Source: Sorex araneus (taxonomy: Eukaryota; Chordata; Mammalia; Eulipotyphla; Soricidae). Taken from it: a DNA stretch of 64,000 bases. The translations under genes were made by a program, and so were the position numbers. Each line of letters starts with the position of its first letter. The first letter of the stretch is position 1. The stretch lies in the NCBI RefSeq assembly GCF_027595985.1, contig NC_073303.1, positions 362,372,517-362,436,516 on the forward strand, in the 5' to 3' direction. The notes beneath the pieces were generated by a model. The model ran no database searches, was not told the origin of the DNA, and saw only the letters and a list, made by a program, of their open reading frames with translations. Of this stretch, positions 10,430 to 21,691 are shown one piece after another.

Positions 10430-11030
10430 TTTTTGTATCTCCATTCATTCTATGATGAATTCATTCTATGATGTTAATAGGAACTGGCTTTGGCTTGGCC
10501 AAATACTGATTTTAGTGATAATCTGTTTTCCAAAATCGATGTTCAATTCAGAAGACTCCTATTTTCACTTTACAATGAGCTGTACTGTTATTTCTGGATA
10601 ATACCTAAAGACATGAAAGACGTTTATGGTGAAATTCACTGTGCATTTATACTTGATGTAATTCCTGTTTCAAATAGTCTTGATAATTTTATTGCTAGCT
10701 TTTGTGCACTCAGCTGTCATTGTTGTTTACTGTGCAATGTGACAAATATCTCAACTAAATGTAAACTCTCAGCACTGCTATATTTTTGTTAATTTTTGCT
10801 TCTATTAATATTTCCAATTTTTGGTGTCTTTGTAGAAATGCTGAACCCATTTTGCCATTATCTGAGGAATATACTCAATAAAGTTTTTATTTATTTGTAC
10901 CCCTACAACACCCAATTTGTCAAAATATATGAAAAGCCACAACTATTCTCAAAGCCTCCATATTATAGAATGGATTCTACTTCAGAATGTCTTCATACCA
11001 AATGTCTGGGAGTCCTTTCCTAAATGACCT
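10430..11030. other. AT-rich spacer, no feature seen
   Basis: Short open frames (10490-10792, 10796-11023) are AT-driven and match no family I know. Confidence 0.5.
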
Positions 11031-11035
11031 AGTGA

Positions 11036-11206
11036 GGGGGCTGGAAATATAGTACAGCAGATAGGGCGTTTGACTTGCACACGACTGACCCAGGTTTGAT
11101 CCCTGGCATTCCATATGGACCCCCAAGCACCGTCAGGAGTAATTCCTTAGTGCAGAGCCAGGAGTAACCCCTCAGCATCGCTGGGTGTGGCCCAAAAAGC
11201 AGGAAA
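11036..11206 (+). mobile_element. Class-A SINE
   Basis: Sense copy, GGGGGCTGGAAATATAG head to GTGTGGCCCAAAAAGC. Confidence 0.9.
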
Positions 11207-11404
11207 AAAATGACTGAGTGAGGCACTCAAGAAAAGCTATAATATATATTGGTAAGACAAAATTGAATTAAAATTTTTTTCAACTTAGATAGAAATTGTA
11301 TTATTTTATTTCTGCATTCCTTTGCTTTCACCGCTATTCATGCTAAAAGGTTTGGGGTTCATACTTCTCTGACACTATCCTAGCTATTATCCAGGCATTG
11401 GAAT

Positions 11405-11512
11405 AACATGAGATCAAAACCCCTATCTCATACCACAGAGACTGGCACACATTCAAAAGAACAAAAGCAACCAGTGCTGGCGTGGATGTGGGGTAAAAAG
11501 GGACACTCTTTG
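11405..11512 (+). mobile_element. L1 ORF2 fragment
   Basis: Encodes HSKEQKQPVLAWMWGKKG, the same ORF2 C-terminal segment as in the L1 at 28272-30106. Lacks the rest of the element. Confidence 0.75.
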
Positions 11513-11514
11513 GG

Positions 11515-11690
11515 GGACCGGAGTGATAGCACAGCAGGTAGGGGGTTTGCCTTGCACGCGGCTGACCCAGGTACGATTCCCAGCATCCCATATGATCCGG
11601 AGCACCATTAGGAGTGATTCCTGCGTGCAGAGCCAGGAGGAACCCCTGAGCATCGCCAGGCGTGACCCCTCCCCCGCTGAAAAGAAAATA
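11515..11690 (+). mobile_element. Class-A SINE
   Basis: Sense copy directly after the L1 fragment, GGAGTGATAGCACAGC head to a GCGTGACCCC end. Confidence 0.88.
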
Positions 11691-11727
11691 TTAATTTGGA
11701 AAAACCATTGTAAAATGACCTAAAGAG

Positions 11728-11830
11728 GGTCAGGAGATGGTCCAGCGGCTGAGGGCTCCTCCCTTGCAGGCTGGGGGCTTTGGGTGCAGTTCCTGTGGTG
11801 CTGTCTGTGCCAGGGCATGGACCCAGGGGC
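11728..11830 (+). mobile_element. Old SINE remnant
   Basis: Diverged head with TCCAGCGGCTGAGGGCTCC; weak. Confidence 0.4.
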
Positions 11831-12069
11831 GCTGCAAGTTGTGGCCACGCCAAACCAGATGAGTGTGAGCACCGGGAAGAAAAGTGCTCGTGCCACTGAG
11901 CACTGAAATGGAGATGTGCTGGAAGGCGGAGCCTTCCTCCTGTGCAGGAGCCTCCCCCCTCGCCCCCCACACCCCTGCAGCCCAGCAAGCACCCCCGTGC
12001 AGCGTGAGTGGGCTCCCTGGGGAGCAGCAGAGGGAGGGGAAGTGGGAAATTGATTCAAGAACGTATATA

Positions 12070-12222
12070 AGGGGCTGGAGAAATAGTTCTACAGGTGGAA
12101 TGCAGGTTCTGCATGAAGAAGTCCAGATTCCATCCCTGGCACCACACGGTCCCCCTAAGGGGGCACTGCCAGGACTGACCCTCAGCCACAGAGCTGGGGG
12201 TAGCCCCTAAGGACTGCCAGGA
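12070..12222 (+). mobile_element. Old class-A-like SINE
   Basis: Sense, GGGGCTGGAGAAATAG head and CCATCCCTGGCACCACACGG body. Confidence 0.7.
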
Positions 12223-12792
12223 GGGCTTCCAGTGCCCCTGAATTCTTGAAACGATTTCCATAGATACTGGACCAGATTTCGTTATTTTTCTCCTTTGCGT
12301 CTGGGGCGTTGGGCATTGCGTTGTGGTGCTTGTCCACGTTCAGCTGCGTTCCTGCACAGCAGCGTCAGTGCGTGATCGAGGACTCCTCCCTCCCCCAAGC
12401 GCCCTGAAGCCCCTCCCTCTTAAGCCCCTTCACAACTCAGCGGTGTTGTGTGGGCCTCGGTCCCCGGCTGCTGCGCTGCGCTGCGCCCTGCTAAGTTGCA
12501 CACGGGAGGGAGCATCCTGTACCGCCCCAACCTCACACAGGTTGCTCGCCCCAGGTCCATCAGTCCGTTCTTTAAGACAAACCAGTGGGAGCGTTGAATT
12601 TTCCAGACTCTTTGGGGCATGAGTTATTTAAAGTTAATGGGGAAAAAGTACTTGGGGCTAGTTTTTCATGTGTCACGTTACCCAAAGTGAAGAATGGATT
12701 AAATTTTTATATTTTATGTTTTTTTTTATTTTTGTGAGTGCAACATGTCTACCTTCTTAGACAAATATTGAACCAAGAATTTGTTGAATTTT

Positions 12793-12953
12793 CAGCGGAT
12801 AGGACATTTGCCTTGCACACGGCCGACCGGGGTTCGATTCCCAGCATCCCATATGGTCCCCCAGCACTGCCAAGGAGTAATTCCTGACTGCAGAGCAGAG
12901 GCAGGAGTAACCCCTGTGCATCGCTGCGTGTGACCCAAAAAGCCAAAAAAAAA
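12793..12953 (+). mobile_element. Class-A SINE, slightly 5'-truncated
   Basis: Lacks the first dozen bases of the head. Flanks GAATTTGTTGAATTTT and GGATTTATTGAATTTT form a 14/16 target duplication. Confidence 0.85.
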
Positions 12954-12989
12954 GGATTTATTGAATTTTATAACACTAGGGGAATCTTG

Positions 12990-13231
12990 GTTTGGAGCGA
13001 TAGCACAGTGGGAAGGGCTGACCCGGGTTTGATTCCTCCGTCCCTCTCAGAGAGCCTGGCAAGCTTCCAAAAGTATCCTGCCTGCACGACAGAGCCTGGC
13101 AAGCTACCTGTGGCGTATGCGATATGCCAAAAACAGTAACAACAAATCTCACAATGGAGACGTTACTGGTGCCCGCTCGAGCAAATCGATGAGCAACGGG
13201 ATGACAGTGCGACAGTGCTACAGTGCTAGAG
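12990..13231 (+). mobile_element. Class-B SINE
   Basis: Sense, head TTTGGAGCGATAGCACAG (with a small internal deletion), body AGAGCCTGGCAAGCTACC and the complete RTE-like tail ending ACAGTGCTACAGTGCT. Confidence 0.93.
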
Positions 13232-13593
13232 GAAACTTATTATCTATCAAACAGCGTCTTTGGTTCAGAAGATCACTGGACTTGCTAAGTTTTGTTTATT
13301 CTACATAGTGTGAACTTGTGTGAAATTAATAAACTCCTCAGCAGTTTACCCTTTGTTTTCCCTCGCTTGCATCTCAGTGCCTTCTAGACTAACAAGATCA
13401 CGCTGCGTCTCCTTGGAAACCACCATTCTGGTTCAGTAGGTTTATTAATCTGGTCTATCGACAAGGTGGTTAGATCTGACCTAAGCTATGCTCCGGCATA
13501 AGGAATTCACATTTTCTTGTTTTGGTAAGTCCAGTCATGTCTGAATATTCAAAATTACTCCAAGCGTTAAGTGAGACGCCTCCTTTCCCCCAC

Positions 13594-14014
13594 CCCGTGA
13601 GACTCTGAGATGATGCAACACCAGGCCACAGTCTACTTGAGCTCCCACATGGCCAGAGACACACAAACGAACCTCGGACCCGAGCAACTTGCTACAGAGA
13701 TAGAGACGGCCCTGGACTTTGCAATAGGCCATTTCTGCTGGGCGGCTCCAGACAGGGCTAAGTGCCGTCCCTCCGCTGACCCCCTAGGAACTCCGGCAAC
13801 TGCCATTTTCTAGAAGTCAGCGATAAGCTCCAGGTACGAGCGGTGGTGGCACCACATCCAGGCCTCACGGGACAGGGGAGCAGTTGGCACTCCTCCTGTC
13901 CCCCGCCCCATGAGACTCTGAGATGATGCAATCACCGTCTACTTAAGCTCCCACACGGCCAGGATCCAGAGACATACAAACAAAACTCGAACCCGAGTAA
14001 CTTGCTGCAGTGAT
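13594..14014. repeat. Pair of about 105-bp direct repeats, 312 bp apart
   Basis: GAGACTCTGAGATGATGCAA and CCCGAGCAACTTGCT (13594-13700) recur with changes at 13906-14014. The source family is not recognised. Confidence 0.6.
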
Positions 14015-14021
14015 CTCTTCA

Positions 14022-14286
14022 GACTCTGTAGCACTGTCGTCCCATTGTTCATCGATTTGCTCGAGCGGGCACCAGTAATGCCTCCATTGTGAGACTTGCT
14101 GTTGCTTTTTTTTTTTTTTTTTTTTTGGCATATCGAATTCGCCATGGGTAGCTTGCTAGGCTCTGCCATGCGGGCGGGATACTCTTGGTAGCTTGCCGGG
14201 CTCTCGAGAGGGACAGAGGAACCAAACCCTGGTCGGCCGTGTGCAAGGCAAACAGCGCCCTACCCGCTGTGCTATTGCTACAGTCC
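14022..14286 (-). mobile_element. Class-B SINE with expanded internal T tract
   Basis: Antisense. The short T run inside the usual GTTTTTGGCATATC has grown to more than 20 T. Confidence 0.9.
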
Positions 14287-14394
14287 TCTTCAGACCCAAA
14301 TTATTAAAATTTTAGAATTCATAGAATTTATAGACGTTAAATTGCATCTAAAACAAACAACACAAAACACATTGTCTAGCATTGCCTTTTCAGC

Positions 14395-14640
14395 AGGTAC
14401 AAGTGGTGGTGGGTCTGGTCTCAAAATATCCAAGATAATCAAAGTAGAGAAAGAGAATATTGTGCAGATCGTCTGCCACACAGGCAGGGGGAGGTGTGGA
14501 ATGGGGGGAGAGGGGATACTTGGGATTTTGGTGGTGGATAATGTGCACTGGTGAAGGCATGGGTGTTGGATGACTGTATGATCGAAACTCAGGCATGAAA
14601 GGTTTATTACTGTACCTCACGGCGAATCAATAAAAAAAAG
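14395..14640 (+). mobile_element. L1 3' UTR fragment
   Basis: Sense, GGAGGTGTGGAATGGGGGGA, then GTGCACTGGTGAAGG and AATCAATAAAAAAAAG; the second 3' UTR type in this window. Confidence 0.65.
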
Positions 14641-14890
14641 TGTTAAATGATTAGAAAGATTATTAAAGAGCTAGAGAAAAAAATCTAAGTTCAAAATTTT
14701 TTTTAAATTATTTTTTATATTTGTTGAATGATTATCTTCAAACTTCTTATAGGATTATAATTATAGGATTTTATAATATTTTATTATAGCATTTTTATAA
14801 TATTTTATTATAGAATTATAATTATAATTATAGGATTTTAATTATTGTGATAACTTTCACCATTTCTAATTATTTATAACTAATTCAAAT

Positions 14891-15140
14891 GATGGGCTGG
14901 AGCAATAGCACTGCGGTCGGGTGTTCGCCTTACACGTGGCTGACCTGAATTCGATTCCTCTGCCCTCTCGGAGAGCCCGGCAAGCTACCAAGAGTATCCC
15001 GCCAACACAGTAGAACCTGGCAAGCTACCCGTGGTGTATTGGATATGCCAAAAACAGTAACAACAAGTCTCAAAAAGGAGAAGTTACTGGTGCCCGCTCG
15101 AGAAAATTGATGAGCAACGGGAAGACAGTGACAGTGACAG
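14891..15140 (+). mobile_element. Class-B SINE with 9-bp target duplication
   Basis: Full-length sense copy of 250 bp flanked by AATTCAAAT (14882-14890 and 15141-15149). It ends GACAGTGACAGTGACAG, with no A tail. Confidence 0.93.
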
Positions 15141-15429
15141 AATTCAAATTATAAAATACCAACATAAGGATTTCAAGGCAAGAAGAAATAAAGATAGTTA
15201 CTAGCATTGTTTCTTTGGTATTATCTACATTCTATCTCAAATAGAAAAGTCAACAAACTATATCATTTCCCTGCTTTTAAAATGGGGGAAAGAGAAAAGT
15301 TTTTGCTTCCTGATTTAAAAGTTGTCATTTTAGAATATAGTATTATAAAATATAATTTGGTGACATGTGTTTTTTTGGAATTGATGCCATATTCTTTAAA
15401 GGATACTGACTGGAAACCGGTAAAGTAGC

Positions 15430-16265
15430 ACGTACAAGCTCAGGCGCCTTTTAAACCACAGCAGGGTGGCATCTGTGGCTCTGTCCTAGAAATTTTCAAT
15501 TCCGCCCTAGCAGGTCATCCTCTAGCTGAGGGGGGCGTGAGGGTGTGGGCCAGTCACTTCCTCTGGGCCTTGCCGTGAGCCTCCTGGCAGAGCGTGGCAT
15601 TCCTGACTGACACCCCTCAGATGAAAAGATGGTCAAGGCCTTTCCCAGCTTCAAGTTTCTGCGAAACTATATTCTCTGGCTCCATCTTTACATGGCCTCC
15701 TCTTCTCCGTTGTTCGTCTCTGAAAAAAACCTGGTGATCCGATATTTTGGGCTCACACAGACAATCCAGGGTGATCTTAAGTCCTTAACCTGTTACATCT
15801 ATAAGATCTGTTCTCCGGAAGGCTTTGACGTGGCTTGGCCACCGTTTCACAGCCACGCAGAGGAACCAATGCTGGCTGGGGTTGGAGGCCCTGCATCCTA
15901 CCTGGCTGGCTTGCCAGGTTACGTTGGACACGCATTTTGCTGCTGAACCCCCCAGTGACACCGTTTTAGCAGGGACCTCAAAGCTTGTGCTGGTGGGGGA
16001 AGATGAAAACTCAGCTCCCCATGTGTCGGCCTACGCCAGCACTTTTGTGCCAGTGACCAGAGCGTCATCTGCCTCTGCCAACTAGCCAAGGCAAGACGAG
16101 CCCCCGACTCGGCCTGACACCACCGCTCTGCTTTGTCCCCATGGAACCCATTGAGTGTGGGGCTGCAGCTTTCAGACTGATGCTTGGCTGGCTCAGGATG
16201 GGTATTGTCCAGTTTAGTTCACAGACACGAGCCACGGGAATTCACGAGCCAAACCCCGAGCTACT
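15430..16265. other. Unassigned moderately GC-rich block
   Basis: A non-SINE stretch with short open frames (15629-15946, 15825-16085), no splice pattern and no family I recognise. Phrases such as TTTGGGCTCACACAGACAAT suggest an old mammalian interspersed repeat. Confidence 0.35.
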
Positions 16266-16286
16266 GTGATGGCTGGAACATCTTTT

Positions 16287-16462
16287 TTTTTTTTTTTCTG
16301 CTTTTTGGGTCATACGCGACGATGCACAGGGGTCACTCCTGGCTTTGCACTCAGGAATTACTCCTGGCAGTGCTCAGGGGACCATATGGGATGCTGGGAA
16401 TCGAACCCGGGTCAGCCGCGTGCAAGGCAAACGCCCTACCCGCTATGCTATTGCTCCAGCCC
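16287..16462 (-). mobile_element. Class-A SINE with 17-bp target duplication
   Basis: Antisense, flanked by perfect TGGCTGGAACATCTTTT at 16270-16286 and 16463-16479. Confidence 0.95.
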
Positions 16463-17005
16463 TGGCTGGAACATCTTTTCCTCAAGGCTTTTTCACTTGT
16501 ACTGGTTTGTTTCGTGGATCCAGGTGGGAAGCTTCTGCTGCAATGCATGGGAGGAGACAGGAAACCCAGAGGACTTGCTGCTGTGATATTCCTTTGGGTC
16601 CCAAGGTCCCTGGGCAGTCTGCCTCCTTACCACCTTCCATGCACAGAGACCCTGTAACTTGCTTGATGGGTATGTTCATGGTCTTTCAGTGGTAAGTGGA
16701 AGGACTTGGAACGACTGACTTGTTACATCTTGACCAGAACCAGACACTGATTCACGACCCAGACAATTATAAATTCTAGACACTGGACATAATGAAATTC
16801 TTTTTAATTTTCACATTCATGTTTCCCTTTTTGTCCATTTGAGGCAGTATGTCAAGGAAATAAAGTCTGAGATATATTTTAATCTTTAAGTAATGCTAAC
16901 CTCTGACTGCATATTCTTTCTTACTCATTTTGCAGGGCAATTTTTCAAGGGGGATAAACAAAAGTGTCTGAAGAGTCCTTATTGCTTAGTCTTAAAATTG
17001 ATATT

Positions 17006-17257
17006 GTAGCATTGTAGCACTGTCATCCCGTTGTTCATCGATTTGCTCAAGCAGGCATCAGTAACGTCTCCATTGTGAGACTTGTTGTTACTGTTTTTGG
17101 CATATTGAATACGCCATGGGTAGCTTGCCAGGTTCTGCCATGCGGGCAGGATACTCTCGGTAGCTTGCCAGGCTCTCTGAGAGGGACGGAGGAATTGAAC
17201 CCAGGTCGGCCGCCTGTGAGGCAAATGCCCCACCTGCTGTGCTATCGCTCCAGTCCG
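17006..17257 (-). mobile_element. Class-B SINE with 11-bp target duplication
   Basis: Antisense, 252 bp, flanked by AAATTGATATT at 16995-17005 and 17258-17268. Lies just beyond the STARD6 3' end. Confidence 0.95.
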
Positions 17258-17433
17258 AAATTGATATTAGAATTGGTATTTTGTGTTCTCTTATGCAATT
17301 ATGGGTTATTTTCATAAAAGTACCTTCAGTAAGCTGTACAAGAATACGGTCTAGAATAGTTGAAGTGTTTATGCTCGTTGACTCAGAAGTAGACTGCAGT
17401 AAATTCCACACGTGATTTTGAGGCTGAATGGTT

Positions 17434-17638
17434 TCACTTCTTCTTCAGGTGTGATGGATGGCCAGCATGAGTATGACGATGCCCACATCCTTGAGTTTTA
17501 TGGGTCTTCAATCCATCTTTTGCGTTGAGGATGAAGCTCACTAAGGTGGAGGGCATCGTAGCTTCAATGATTGACGGGGACAATTTCCCTTTCATTTCTG
17601 TCTGGACAAACATCACTAGTTTGGAATGTGCTGGATTC
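17434..17638 (-). CDS. STARD6: STARD6 last coding exon (exon 7)
   Basis: This exon encodes the C-terminal part of the START domain, residues about 160-227. The acceptor CTTACAG (minus strand) is followed by G-AAT-CCA, completing a Glu codon begun in the exon at 19269. The peptide carries [20 protein letters not shown] and [13 protein letters not shown], matching the last strands and the C-terminal helix of STARD6. The tail after the helix is rich in His and Lys and ends in three lysines before TGA at 17434-17436. It differs from the human tail as I remember it, so it is the most divergent part. No clear poly(A) signal was found close by. Confidence 0.93.
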
Positions 17639-18261
17639 CTGTAAGCAAAGGAAAAGTTACAGTAGGTAAAGAACTTTAATATTTATTGGTTGAATTTGCA
17701 AGCTTATAGAAAGCAGAGTTCTTGGCTTTCTTGCCTTTGATTTGCCCACCCCATCCATACACATTATACAGCACAAATGATGATCGAAGTAAAAAATAGT
17801 GACTTGTAACCACAGTCATATTATATAAAAATCCTAAGAAAGTAGTAGAATTATATCTTAATGATTTCAGTTTTAGGCATGTTTTCCTTTTTGTCATTTT
17901 ATTGGATTTTTAAAAAATTATATATAAGGTTTATTTATTGTGGAAAATGTTACAGTTTTATAGAAGATTATGCTTTCTTTATTCTATTCATTCTGTTACT
18001 CAGAAATAATCACTATTTGTTTCCAGACTCTATGTCTATGTAAAAATTTTACACATACATACATGCATCTATATGTACCCCAAATATAAATGTGTTTTAC
18101 AACAATTACCTATCTACTTTTTCTGAAACTAGTTTATTCTCTTAGTAGGATATGTCACACTGCATTCTGTGCCAATGCATACAGCTCTGCTTAATCATTT
18201 CTCATGACTGCCTACAACATTTAATACGTTGTTAATTCATTTATTTATTTTATTACTATTG

Positions 18262-18482
18262 ACTGGAGCGATAGCACAGCAGTTAGGGCATTTGCCTTGC
18301 ACGCCGCCGACCAGGGTTCGATCCCTCCATCCCTCTCAGAGAGTCCGGCAAGCTACCGAGAGCCTGGTAAGCTACCTGTGGCGTATTCGATATGCCAAAA
18401 ACAGCAGCAAGTCTCACAATGGAGACATTACGAGTGCCCACTTGAGCAAATCAATGAACAATGGGACGACAGTGCTACAGTG
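18262..18482 (+). mobile_element. Class-B SINE
   Basis: Sense copy in the last STARD6 intron, ending CAGTGCTACAGTGCT and followed by a TTA microsatellite. Confidence 0.93.
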
Positions 18483-18499
18483 CTTATTATTATTATTAT

Positions 18500-18668
18500 T
18501 ATTTTCTTTTTGGGTCACATCTGGCGTTGCACAGGTGTTACTCCTGGCTTATGCACTCAGGGATTACACCTGGTGGTGCTTGGGGGACCATATGGGATGC
18601 TGGGAATCAAACCCGGGTCTTTCGCATGCAAGGCAATTGCCCTACCCGCTATGCTATCGCTCCAGCCC
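18500..18668 (-). mobile_element. Class-A SINE
   Basis: Antisense copy abutting the class-B copy, tail to tail. Confidence 0.93.
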
Positions 18669-18789
18669 CTATTTTGTTTTTTGGATCCTGTCTGACATGG
18701 TTCAGAGCTTCATCCCAGTTCTGTGCTACAAGCATTCAATATTCCAACACCAACCCCACTGTCACTGTACTTTAAAATTACTTTTAAGA

Positions 18790-18925
18790 TCTATCAGGGA
18801 GATATCTCAAGAAATGAGAAATATACTTTGCATGTGGAAGGCCTAGGTTCTATTCCCAGCACTGCACAGTCCCCTGAGTGTAGAACCGAAACTTCCTCTC
18901 CAGTGCTACTAGGGGTAGCCCAATA
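18790..18925 (+). mobile_element. Old SINE remnant
   Basis: GGTTCTATTCCCAGCACTGCACAG and a diverged remainder. Confidence 0.5.
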
Positions 18926-18970
18926 CCTCATTTAAATTTAAACATTTTTAATTTAAAAATTAAATTTGCA

Positions 18971-19132
18971 GGCTGGAGCGATAGCACAGCGGGTAGGGCA
19001 TTTGCCTTGCATGCAGCCAACCCGGGTTGGATTCCCAGTATCCCATATGGTCCTCTGAGCACTGCCAGGAGTGATTCCTGAGTGCAAAGCCAGGATTGAC
19101 CCCTGTGCATTGCCGGTGTGACCCAAAAAGAA
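18971..19132 (+). mobile_element. Class-A SINE with 16-bp target duplication
   Basis: Flanked by AAAAATTAAATTTGCA at 18955-18970 and 19133-19148; 100 bases from STARD6 exon 6. Confidence 0.95.
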
Positions 19133-19268
19133 AAAAATTAAATTTGCATTTATCTCCCTACAGAATATTCTGCCAATTAGTTCAATGAACTAGGAACCCT
19201 AATCGCTTAGTTAACAAATCACAGATTCAACCGAAAAACTGTTAAAAGTAAATGCAAATACCACTTAC

Positions 19269-19362
19269 TCTTTCAGAGGTGAACATATATATCCACAAGG
19301 ATGATTATAACCACGGATGTAATTTGAAGATGGGGGATATGCTGGAAAATCCACACTATTAG
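19269..19362 (-). CDS. STARD6: STARD6 coding exon 6
   Basis: A 94-base exon with acceptor ..CACTAG and donor GTAAGT on the minus strand. The translation includes [20 protein letters not shown] and PCGYICSPL, the middle of the START lipid-binding fold. Two bases complete the Ser codon left by exon 5 and two bases are left for exon 7, so both junctions stay in phase. It is too short to appear as a long open frame and was found by splice phase and family sequence. Confidence 0.92.
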
Positions 19363-19611
19363 CTAGTGATTTAAAAAGATTAAAAATGAATCATTCCACA
19401 GCTATGGAAAATTCTACTTTTAATAGCTAATGAAAAGTACATACGACATAGCACTTGACACAGTTACTATCAGAACGTGAGTTCAAAAGAAGTATAGGTA
19501 TGTTTTCATATCTGAATGTGTACATAAGCCAAGATAGAAAATAACCAGTTTGAGCACTATTGTCATACCAAACTTTTTCATGAAGTATGTGTTTTTTATA
19601 TTTAAAGTTTG

Positions 19612-19900
19612 TTTTTCACAAAGTTGTTCATAACATAGTCATCTCAGGCATTCAATGTTCCAACACAAATCCCACCCCCAGTGTGACCTTTCTGCTGCCA
19701 TTGTCCCCAGTTTCCCACCCACCCCCTCAAGCCTGTCTCCTTAGCAGGCATAGAATGATTTTACATTACTTATTGCAACAAAATGGCAAGTGGAATTGTC
19801 AAAAAAGAGTTCAGTAAATGAAAATTTGTGAAAATTGTTGTATCTCACAATGATATTATCAAGGTCCTTGTCTGAGGATTTACTGAGCTGTTTGTGTTTT
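19612..19900 (-). mobile_element. L1-like 3' end of the long repeat family
   Basis: Antisense; ATTCAATGTTCCAACAC and GAAAATTGTTGTATCTCAC match the copies at 36690 and 57695. Confidence 0.65.
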
Positions 19901-20252
19901 AAAGCAAACTTACTGAGCTTCAGTGCAACTTTCCCATTATAATTTTTATGCTCCTACTGGGCTGTCAGTATTGTGAGATGTGGATGTGTCCTGTGGCCAC
20001 ACACGAGGCCACGTTCTTCAGGGATGGTGGAACCGGGACTATCCAGAGTTTGGTGTCTATGGAGATTAGTTGTGAAGCAGAGCCATTCATATACTTGAGG
20101 CTGTAGCCTGGCCTCTTTCTGAGAAGGCCCCAAAAGTTTCAGCCCAGGGACAGGTCTATCTGGGAGCTTCATCAGCTTCACAATAATATTTCTAAAGGTG
20201 TTGTTGTCTTTTGCACACAGAAATTTTTATACTTAATTAAATTTTTAATTAA

Positions 20253-20428
20253 TTGGAGCTGGAGTGGTAGCACAGTGGGTAGGGTGTTTTCCTTGCACAC
20301 GGCCGACCCAGGTTCAATTCCCAGCATCCCATATGGTCCCCTGAGCACCACCATGGGTAATTCCTGAGTGCAGAGCCAGGAGTAACCCCTGTGCATCGCC
20401 AAGTGTGACCCAAAAAAGCCAAAAAAAT
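20253..20428 (+). mobile_element. Class-A SINE
   Basis: Sense, near consensus, ending GTGTGACCCAAAAAAGCC and an A run. Confidence 0.92.
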
Positions 20429-20585
20429 AGGAGCCATAGTGCAGTGGGTAGGGCGTTTGCCTTGCATTCGGCCTGGCAAGCTACCCATGGTGCAGTTGAT
20501 ATGCCAAAAACAGTAACAAGTTTCACAATTGAGATGGTACTGGTGCCCGCTCGAGCAAATCGAAGAGCAATGGGATGTCAATAAC
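20429..20585 (+). mobile_element. Class-B SINE with internal deletion
   Basis: Starts right after the A run of the previous SINE. The head jumps directly from CTTGCATTCGG to CCTGGCAAGCTACCC, losing about 85 bases, and keeps the RTE-like tail. Confidence 0.85.
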
Positions 20586-20749
20586 AAATTTTTTATTTAA
20601 TTTTTTTAATTACTAAAAATAATAAAAACATTTACTTACTGAGACTTAAAGCAAAACATCACACAGAAAAAATATTATGTTAATGGGTTTATGGATTTTT
20701 TTGTTATTGGTTTTGCTGTCCATTAAACATTTACAAAACTATTACATTT

Positions 20750-20895
20750 TGTTTTTTTTTGAGGCCATATCCAGCAGTGCTCAGGGGCTTCCTTTGGACT
20801 CTGTGCTCAGGGATCAGTCCTGATGGGGTTGGTAATGCAAGTCTTCTAAGAGCCCGGAGTATGCCCTGAGCAACATGGGGTGTGCCTTCACTCCT
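20750..20895 (-). mobile_element. Old SINE remnant
   Basis: Antisense, CAGCAGTGCTCAGGGGCTTCC; diverged. Confidence 0.5.
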
Positions 20896-21041
20896 GCAAA
20901 AAATTTATCTCATGATTTCTTTTAAGGAGGTATTTTTTAAAATCAGTTACTGGATATATCCAGTCTAAGTAATTAAAATATAAATTTTTTTGATCCCCAA
21001 ATTAATTTTGCTTTTTAGTATGTTAAAAGCTTAGACTACTG

Positions 21042-21210
21042 GGGCTGGAAGGATAGTACATTGGGTAATGCATTTACCTTGCATGTGTCTGAACCAGGTT
21101 TGATCCCCAACACCCCATATGGTCCCCTATGCTGACCAGAAGTGATCCCTGAGCACTGAGCTAGGAGTAAGCCCTCAGTTCTGCTATGTGTGGCCAAACC
21201 CCTTTTTCTC
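21042..21210 (+). mobile_element. Class-A SINE
   Basis: Sense, diverged; GGGGCTGGAAGGATAG to GTGTGGCCAAACCCC. Confidence 0.82.
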
Positions 21211-21298
21211 TCTCTTTTTTTAGCCCATAAGTATCGATTTATACTCATACTGCAGGTTTATACTAGAAAAGTCCAGGGGTGTCATTGGTTAAGTAGTG

Positions 21299-21549
21299 AT
21301 ATCACTGTATCACTGTCATCCTGTTGCTCATCGATTTGCTCGAGTGGGCACCAGTAATGTCTCCATTGTGAGACTTGTTGTACTGTTTTTGGCATATTGA
21401 ATACTCCACGGATAGCTTGCCAGGCTCTGCCGTATGGGCGAGATACTCTCGGCAGCTTGCTGGGCTCTTGGAGAGGGGCAGAGGAATCGAACCTGGGTCA
21501 CCCACGTGCAAGGCACATGCCCCACCTGCTGGGCTATTGCTCCAGCCCA
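21299..21549 (-). mobile_element. Class-B SINE
   Basis: Antisense; flanks AGTAGTGATAT and AGTGGTGACAT resemble a target duplication. Confidence 0.92.
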
Positions 21550-21691
21550 GTGGTGACATATTTATCTATATTAATATCGGTCTTATTAAGTACAAAGATG
21601 ATTATAAATGTAGTTTCTTTCAAGTTGTTGAAGTGAGAAACAATGAATGGTTCACAGTAATTCCCAAATACGAGCAAATGTTGTAACTTAC

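Noticed and set aside
10490-11023. Two adjacent frames of 100 and 75 codons as exons
   Set aside because: No conserved sequence, no phase-consistent splice sites.
15629-16085. Overlapping frames of 105 and 86 codons as a gene or pseudogene
   Set aside because: I could not match either to a family, and the two frames do not join by splicing.
18229-18846. 205-codon plus-strand open frame
   Set aside because: It reads through a class-B SINE and an antisense class-A SINE. The repeated peptides (WLCTQELLLAVL, GCWESNPG) occur at dozens of places and are SINE translations.
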